From Streptomyces chartreusis (GTDB taxonomy: Bacteria; Actinomycetota; Actinomycetes; Streptomycetales; Streptomycetaceae): 64,000 bases of DNA. Positions 59,736 to 64,000 of this stretch are shown here, piece after piece. A program made the translations under genes and the position numbers. The notes under the pieces are model-generated. The model had not been told where the DNA came from and did not search any database. It saw only the letters and a list, made by a program, of their open reading frames with translations. Each line of letters starts with the position of its first letter. The stretch's first letter is position 1. The stretch covers positions 5,518,001-5,582,000 of the forward strand of contig NZ_CP023689.1 of NCBI RefSeq assembly GCF_008704715.1, given 5' to 3'.

Positions 59736-59737
59736 GC

Positions 59738-60667
59738 ATGTTCCGCACGGCAGCGCCCGTACGGCACCCGGGGGCGGCGGGCGACGGGCCCGAGGGCTCC
59801 GGTCCGTCGGCCGTGCCCCGGCTGGTGCGGGCGGCCCAATATGCGCCGACCGCCCCGGCGTCCGGCTATGTGCCGGTGCCCGAGCTGGAGCAGTTCTACG
59901 CGGAGCTGGGCGCCCCCCACGGGCTGCCCTTCGCACGCGAGCGGTACGCCGCCTCGCCCCGGCGCACCTCCGTGGAGCTGGCGTTCGGCGCGCTGGACGC
60001 ACTGGGCGAACTGCCCGAGGACCGGGCGCCGGAGCTGGTCGTTGTCGCCTACGCCACGCCCGACTTCATCCACGCCGAGCTGGTCGCTTCGTGCGTGAAG
60101 GGGCGGCTGCCGGGCTCGCCCCTCGCCTTCGCGCTGTCCGACCAGGGGCCGCTGACCGGGTTCAGCGCCCTGCGGGTCGGCGTGGAGTACGCCCGGCGCT
60201 GCGGCTTCACCCGGCTGCTGCTGCTGGTCGTGGACCAGAGCACGCAGCCGTTCGCGGTGCCGGACGAGGCGGCCGCGCACACCGACTCGGCGGTGGCCCT
60301 GCTGCTGGACTGGGAGGGCGGCGCGGCCCCGGTCCGGGGCATGGCGCAGGGGCCGCTGTCGGCGCCCGGCCTGTTCGCGGGGTGGGACCCGGCGGCCGCG
60401 GTCGTGGCGGGCACGGGGCTCGCCGGCGCCGACTGCGAACTGCCCTCGCACGGGGGCCCGTCGGTGACCGCCGGGCCCGGACTGCCGTGCACGGGCGTCT
60501 GGACGGCGCTGCTGGACGCGGTGGCCCGGGGGATCACCGGGCCGGTGGTCGTGGCCGACCACGACCCGGTACGCGGGCTGCTGGCGCACTGCGCGCTCGA
60601 CTGCGCCGCGGAACTTCTGACACGGGGGAATGGGGAGACCGATGACGGTTCCGGCCGAGGTGCGTGA
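59738..60667 (+). CDS. Thiolase-fold protein without catalytic Cys (ketosynthase-like partner subunit)
   Basis: This 309-residue protein is weakly similar to KAS III. The segment AFALSDQGPLTGFSALRVGVEYARRC (about 130-155) lies where KAS III has A-F-D-V-x-A-A-C-S-G-F, but the nucleophile Cys is Gly137. A single His survives (H275 in VVVADHDPVRGLL), and the last asparagine loop is missing. Such Cys-less subunits pair with active ketosynthases in other pathways, PqsB with PqsC for example. I propose pairing with the ketosynthase at 55768. It follows the ACP stop by 2 bases and overlaps the next gene by 26 bases, so it is a coupled member of the operon. Confidence 0.62.
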   Translation: MFRTAAPVRHPGAAGDGPEGSGPSAVPRLVRAAQYAPTAPASGYVPVPELEQFYAELGAPHGLPFARERYAASPRRTSVELAFGALDALGELPEDRAPELVVVAYATPDFIHAELVASCVKGRLPGSPLAFALSDQGPLTGFSALRVGVEYARRCGFTRLLLLVVDQSTQPFAVPDEAAAHTDSAVALLLDWEGGAAPVRGMAQGPLSAPGLFAGWDPAAAVVAGTGLAGADCELPSHGGPSVTAGPGLPCTGVWTALLDAVARGITGPVVVADHDPVRGLLAHCALDCAAELLTRGNGETDDGSGRGA

Positions 60668-61301
60668 GCACTGCCTTCAGGCGCGCGGCAACGCGCGCAC
60701 GGACGGGCTGGTGCCCGCGCTGACGCTGCTGACGCGGGCCCTGTCGCCCAAGGTGCCACCGCGCGGGCCGCGCGGGCACGCCGTACTGCCGAAGGAACTG
60801 CTCGACGAGTTCGCGGCGATGGAGGCCGAGGACGCCGGCCGCGACGAACGCCACGACGACGTGCCGGTGCCCGGTCTCGCCGTGCTGCGGCCCGGCGGGG
60901 AGCAGGGCGCGGCCGAGGCGCCGGACGGGCCCGACGCGCACACCTGGGGCACGGGCCTCGCCTGGCTGCGGCTCGGCATGTCCGAGCGGCTGCGGGAGGC
61001 GTGCATCGCCTATCTCGCGGCCCGGCAGGTCGAGGGCACCTCGCTGCTGATGCAGCAGATGGTCAAGGGCACCCTCGCCGACGTACTGATCGACCATCTG
61101 GAGATCGAGGGCGTCCTGGAGGAGCTCACCGAGGGCCCCGACGGCGACCGAGTCCTGGAGCGGCTCCAGCAGCAGATCACCCGCGCCGACCGCACCCTGC
61201 TGCGCCTCCTGGGCGCCCACGGCTTCACCGCGGACGGCCCCGGACCCACGGCCCACGCCTCGGAGCTGCTCGCCGACGTGTACCGCGGGGAGGACACGTG
61301 A
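60642..61301 (+). CDS. Unassigned protein resembling the C-terminal domain of an acyl-CoA dehydrogenase
   Basis: I do not recognise a named family with certainty for this 219-residue protein. The first 100 residues are Pro/Gly-rich and variable. From about residue 107 it is helical: RLGMSERLREACIAYLAARQVEGTSLLMQQMVKGTLADVLIDHLEIEG, then ITRADRTLLRLLGAHGFTADGPGPTAHASELLADVYRG. This recalls the C-terminal four-helix domain of acyl-CoA dehydrogenases, without the FAD-binding middle domain. The next gene encodes a full acyl-CoA dehydrogenase and overlaps it by 4 bases, so a heteromeric pair is possible. ATG 60642 follows GGGGAG. The ATG at 60630 has no room for a ribosome site. Confidence 0.6.
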   Translation: MTVPAEVREHCLQARGNARTDGLVPALTLLTRALSPKVPPRGPRGHAVLPKELLDEFAAMEAEDAGRDERHDDVPVPGLAVLRPGGEQGAAEAPDGPDAHTWGTGLAWLRLGMSERLREACIAYLAARQVEGTSLLMQQMVKGTLADVLIDHLEIEGVLEELTEGPDGDRVLERLQQQITRADRTLLRLLGAHGFTADGPGPTAHASELLADVYRGEDT

Positions 61302-62458
61302 TCAGCCTCCCCGCCCCGCTCGTCACCACCCAGGAGCACGTACGGCGCTGGGCCGGTGACCTGCGGGCGCACGCCCTCGAACTCGACGCGGACCCCGAGG
61401 CGATCCGCCGCCACCTCGATCTGCCCGCCGTGCGCTTCCTGGCCGGACACGAGGTGCCGCCCGACTGGCAGCGGGCGAACGACGCGGCGGGCGCGGGCCC
61501 CGCACACGGGCTGCCCACGCTCGAACGGGTGCTGGTCAGCGAGGAGTTGGCCCGGGGAGACGCGGGGATGATGCTCGCCTCGCCGGGCGCCTCCATGTGC
61601 GGGGCGCTGCTCGGCGTCCTCGGCAGCCAGGAACAGCGCAACTGGGTGTACGGCAGGCTCGCCGAGCGTCCGCGCTGGACCTGCTTCGCCCTCACCGAAC
61701 CCGAACGCGGCTCCGCCATCGGCGAGATGACCGCCACCCTCACCCCGGACGGTGACGGCGGCTATCTCCTCGACGGCGAGAAGCGGTACGTCGGCAACGC
61801 CGCCCGCGCCGACGTCGGCGCCGTCTTCGCCCGCGTCGCCGGGACCGAACGGCTCGGGGTGCTGGCCGTCCTGGTGGACACCGCCGACCCCGGCTTCCGG
61901 GCCGAACCGCTGCCCACCGTGGGGCTGCGCGGGGCACAGCTCACCCACATCACGCTGGAGCGGGTGCGGGTGCCCGCCGAGCGGGTGCTCGGGGCGCATC
62001 TGCCGCCGACCCGGCGCGGCATGTGGAGCATCGTCGCCGTCTTCAACCAGCTGCGCCCCAGCGTCGCCGCCATCGCCCTGGGCATCGCCCGCGCCGCCCA
62101 CGACTACGTCGCCGAACACCGGCGGCTGCTGCGCGGACGCGAGCGCGAGACGTACGAGGAACTCGGCCACCGCATCGACGCGGCCCGGCTGCTGACGTAC
62201 CGGGCCGCCCTCGCCGTGGACCGGCGCCCCGCCGCCGGGCACCTCGCGTCGGCCGCCAAGGCCCGCGCCTGCGAGCTCGCCGAGGACGTGACCCTCGCCG
62301 CGCTCGGCCTCCTCGGCCCCGGCGCCCGGCTGGACCATCCGCTGCTGGAGAAGCTGGCCAGGGACGCCCGGGGCGTGGAGTTCATGGAAGGCACACGCAA
62401 CATCCAGAAACTCAATCTCTTCCAGGGGCTGCACACCGGAAAGGTGGGCCGGCCGTGA
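61298..62458 (+). CDS. Acyl-CoA/acyl-ACP dehydrogenase
   Basis: This 386-residue flavoprotein of the acyl-CoA dehydrogenase family has WTCFALTEPERGSAIGEMTATLTPDGDGGYLLDGEKRYVGNA (about 126-167), the FAD-binding middle domain. The C-terminal helical domain carries catalytic base Glu364 in GVEFMEGTRNIQKLNLF, the standard place in medium-chain-type enzymes. It should introduce an alpha,beta double bond into a thioester. Beside an ACP and a decarboxylase, the likely substrate is the ACP-bound amino-acyl or ketide chain, as with prolyl-PCP dehydrogenases in pyrrole pathways. GTG 61298 overlaps the previous stop by 4 bases, and its stop overlaps the next start by 4 bases. Confidence 0.88.
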   Translation: MISLPAPLVTTQEHVRRWAGDLRAHALELDADPEAIRRHLDLPAVRFLAGHEVPPDWQRANDAAGAGPAHGLPTLERVLVSEELARGDAGMMLASPGASMCGALLGVLGSQEQRNWVYGRLAERPRWTCFALTEPERGSAIGEMTATLTPDGDGGYLLDGEKRYVGNAARADVGAVFARVAGTERLGVLAVLVDTADPGFRAEPLPTVGLRGAQLTHITLERVRVPAERVLGAHLPPTRRGMWSIVAVFNQLRPSVAAIALGIARAAHDYVAEHRRLLRGRERETYEELGHRIDAARLLTYRAALAVDRRPAAGHLASAAKARACELAEDVTLAALGLLGPGARLDHPLLEKLARDARGVEFMEGTRNIQKLNLFQGLHTGKVGRP

Positions 62459-63177
62459 GCGCGGAGGCCGAGGTGTGGCACATTCCGCTTTCCGCCGAAC
62501 CGGAACCGGAGGGCGGCCCTTCCACTCTTGAGGACCTCCTGGACGACAACGAGAGATCCCGGGCCCGGATGGGGAAACTCCCCGGAATGCGGCGCCGTTT
62601 CGTACGGGCGCACGCCGCTGCCCGGATCATCCTCGGCGGCCGCCTCGGACAGCCACCGGACACCGTGCGCTTCACCCGCGGACGCTGGGGCAAGCCCGCG
62701 GTCGAGGGCGCGCGCGGGCTGCACTTCAGCCTGTCCCACTCGGGGGAGCTGGCGCTGCTCGCGCTGGCACCCAGACCCGTCGGCGTGGATGTGGAACTGG
62801 CCCGCGCCGACCTCGACTTCACGCGGCTGGCCAGGCGTTTCTTCCCGGAAGCGGAACGCGGTTCGGTGGCGCGCGGCGGCCGGGACACCTTCGTGCGGCT
62901 GTGGACCCGCAAGGAGGCGTGCGTGAAGGCGGCGGGCGGCCGGCTCACCCAGGGCATGGGCCTGCCGGTGGCGCACACCGCGCCCCAGGCCGTCGTACGG
63001 GATCCGGCGGGGGAACTCGAAGGTCCCTGGCGGGTCGCGGACCTGGCGCTGCCCGACGGATATGCGGGCGCCGTCGCCCTGTTCGGCGGCGATCCCTTTT
63101 CCGTGTCATCGCGGATGTGGTATGACATGCCGCCGGAAGAATCCGACGCCATGTCGGCCACCCGGGGTGTCAAGTAG
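62455..63177 (+). CDS. Sfp-type 4'-phosphopantetheinyl transferase
   Basis: This 240-residue protein of the Sfp/AcpT group transfers the phosphopantetheine arm of CoA to carrier-protein serines. Seen: GKPAVEGARGLHFSLSHSGELALLAL (about 80-105), the metal motif GVDVE with D112 and E114, and the W-x-x-K-E-x-x-x-K helix WTRKEACVKAAG with E154 and K158. GTG 62455 overlaps the dehydrogenase stop, making it the last gene of the coupled run. A pathway-specific transferase beside a single ACP strongly suggests that this ACP is its client. Confidence 0.92.
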   Translation: MSAEAEVWHIPLSAEPEPEGGPSTLEDLLDDNERSRARMGKLPGMRRRFVRAHAAARIILGGRLGQPPDTVRFTRGRWGKPAVEGARGLHFSLSHSGELALLALAPRPVGVDVELARADLDFTRLARRFFPEAERGSVARGGRDTFVRLWTRKEACVKAAGGRLTQGMGLPVAHTAPQAVVRDPAGELEGPWRVADLALPDGYAGAVALFGGDPFSVSSRMWYDMPPEESDAMSATRGVK

Positions 63178-63342
63178 AAGAAACTCCCCCTCGAATCGGA
63201 GTACTTGTACCCGTGATCGCGCGCCGGGCCGTCAGTAGATTTTGTTCAGGCAAGAGCGCGCGGTAATCACCACCGGCCGGAATTTCGAACCCAGGCGCGT
63301 GTCCGTGATCCCGGGCAATTCATTCGAGAAGGGGAAAGCAAA
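63178..63342 (+). promoter_or_regulatory. Spacer before the MMPL gene
   Basis: A 165-base gap, the first real break after the eight-gene run. It is AT-richer than the flanking genes (for example AGTAGATTTTGTTCAGGC at 63233-63250) and may hold a separate promoter. AAGGGGA at 63329-63335 is the ribosome site of the following GTG. Confidence 0.45.
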
Positions 63343-64000
63343 GTGGGAGGCAGGAACCTGATCACCAGGGCCGCTCGCTGGAGCGCCGTCCACCCCTGGT
63401 GGGCGATGACGCTCTGGGTGGTGTTCGTCCTCGGCGCCCTCGTGGTCGGCGGAATGACCGGCACACGGTCGGCGACCGTCTCGGACCTGGCCATCGGCCA
63501 GTCCGGCCGCGCGGCCGAGATAGCCAAGGACGGCGGCCTGGAGAACCGGGCCGTGGAGAACATCCTGGTGACGCCCTACGAGGGCACGCTCGACCAGGAC
63601 AGGGCGCGGGCGGCGGCCGACGAGGCCGCGGATGCGCTGCGGGGCGCCAAGGGCGTCACCGCGATCGGCAAGCCGGTACCGGCGCCCGACGGTTCGGCCC
63701 TGCTGGTGCCCGTCACGCTCGGCGGGGACCCGGAGACCGCGAGCGAACGCGTGCAGCCGCTGCTCGACAAGGTCGAGAAGGTCGGCGAGAAGCACACCGA
63801 GGTCCGCGTCGAACTCGTGGGCGCCGGCTCCATCAAGGCCGGGCTCGACGACATGCTCTCCGAGGACCTGGGCCGGGCCACCGGGCTCAGCCTCCCGGTG
63901 ACGCTGATCGTGATGGTGTTCGTCTTCGGCGCGATCGTCGCCGCGAGCGTCCCCGTCATCCTCGGCATCTCCTCCGTGCTCGCCGGCCTCGGACTGTGGG
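63343..64000 (+). CDS. MMPL/RND-family transporter, C-terminus beyond window
   Basis: The visible 219 residues from GTG 63343 begin VGGRNLITRAARWSAVHPWWAMTLWVVFVLGALVVGGMTG, with the first membrane helix at about 15-40. A periplasmic-type porter domain (about 45-180) follows with VENILVTPYEGTLDQDRARAAADEAADAL. The next helices begin at LPVTLIVMVFVFGAIVAASVPVILGISSVLAGLGLW. This is the N-terminal third of an actinobacterial MMPL protein, which exports lipids, lipid-like metabolites or siderophores by proton motive force. Its place directly after the ACP-based operon makes it the natural exporter of the product. The missing part prevents a finer call. Confidence 0.87.
   Translation, partial: MGGRNLITRAARWSAVHPWWAMTLWVVFVLGALVVGGMTGTRSATVSDLAIGQSGRAAEIAKDGGLENRAVENILVTPYEGTLDQDRARAAADEAADALRGAKGVTAIGKPVPAPDGSALLVPVTLGGDPETASERVQPLLDKVEKVGEKHTEVRVELVGAGSIKAGLDDMLSEDLGRATGLSLPVTLIVMVFVFGAIVAASVPVILGISSVLAGLGLW

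Noticed and set aside
59738..60667. Frameshifted or pseudogene ketosynthase
   Set aside because: The frame is intact over 309 codons, tightly coupled to both neighbours and has normal codon use. Loss of Cys looks like functional change, not decay.

Overview
The window is GC-rich chromosomal DNA from a Streptomyces. Two things show this: codon third positions are almost all G/C, and the afsK, afsS and afsR regulatory genes of antibiotic production are present with nearly the sequences I know from S. coelicolor. FO synthase, a large DacA-type carboxypeptidase, a GPP34 protein and an XRE/DUF397 pair lie near the afs locus here. This looks like a core-chromosome neighbourhood with accessory blocks inserted. 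I recognised no tRNA, rRNA, CRISPR array, prophage or insertion sequence.

Layout. 1-4574: a cut TetR gene, a VOC protein, afsK and a secreted protein. 4576-8591: a divergent CoA module (enoyl-CoA hydratase, DUF35 protein and SCP-x thiolase on one strand, a FadD3-like ligase on the other) resembling steroid or cyclic-acid catabolism. 8719-15580: a secreted I36 inhibitor, an ArsR-like regulator, an O-antigen-ligase-like protein, afsS and afsR. 15768-25300: a catabolic block (two amidohydrolases, two luciferase-like oxidoreductases, an SDR, an aldehyde dehydrogenase, an alpha/beta hydrolase) with one lipoprotein. 25316-31982: an F420-flavoured stretch (DDN-like protein, luciferase-like enzyme, FO synthase) with an EEP nuclease/phosphatase and a PHP hydrolase. 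32060-40796: assorted genes, including two apparent pseudoenzymes, a STAND-type ATPase with TPRs and an ECF sigma/CU044_5270 pair. 40844-44298: a solute symporter, an SDR and a dimeric alpha/beta-barrel protein. 44323-55674: cell-envelope and regulatory genes. 55768-64000: a compact biosynthetic operon running off the right edge.

Two systems stand out. (1) A dispersed regulon. Seven copies of a 15-bp palindrome, CTGACGGNCCGTCAG or close variants, sit upstream of the catabolic genes at 6957, 6984, 15732, 18171, 19923, 19979 and 43394. A weak eighth copy overlaps the start of the TetR gene at the left edge. This implies one repressor controlling the thiolase/FadD module and the distant oxidoreductase, SDR and hydrolase genes. 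(2) The operon at 55768-63177 encodes an ATP-grasp ligase, a LysA-type PLP decarboxylase and an acyl carrier protein, the same trio as BtrJ/BtrK/BtrI of butirosin biosynthesis, which build an amino-acyl chain on an ACP. Here the trio is combined with a KAS III whose active-site Asn is His, a second thiolase-fold protein with no catalytic Cys, an acyl-CoA dehydrogenase with a possible half-size partner, a dedicated Sfp-type phosphopantetheinyl transferase and an MMPL exporter. The butirosin monooxygenase and acyl-transfer genes are absent, so the product should be a different, probably lipid- or ketide-extended, amino-acyl compound.
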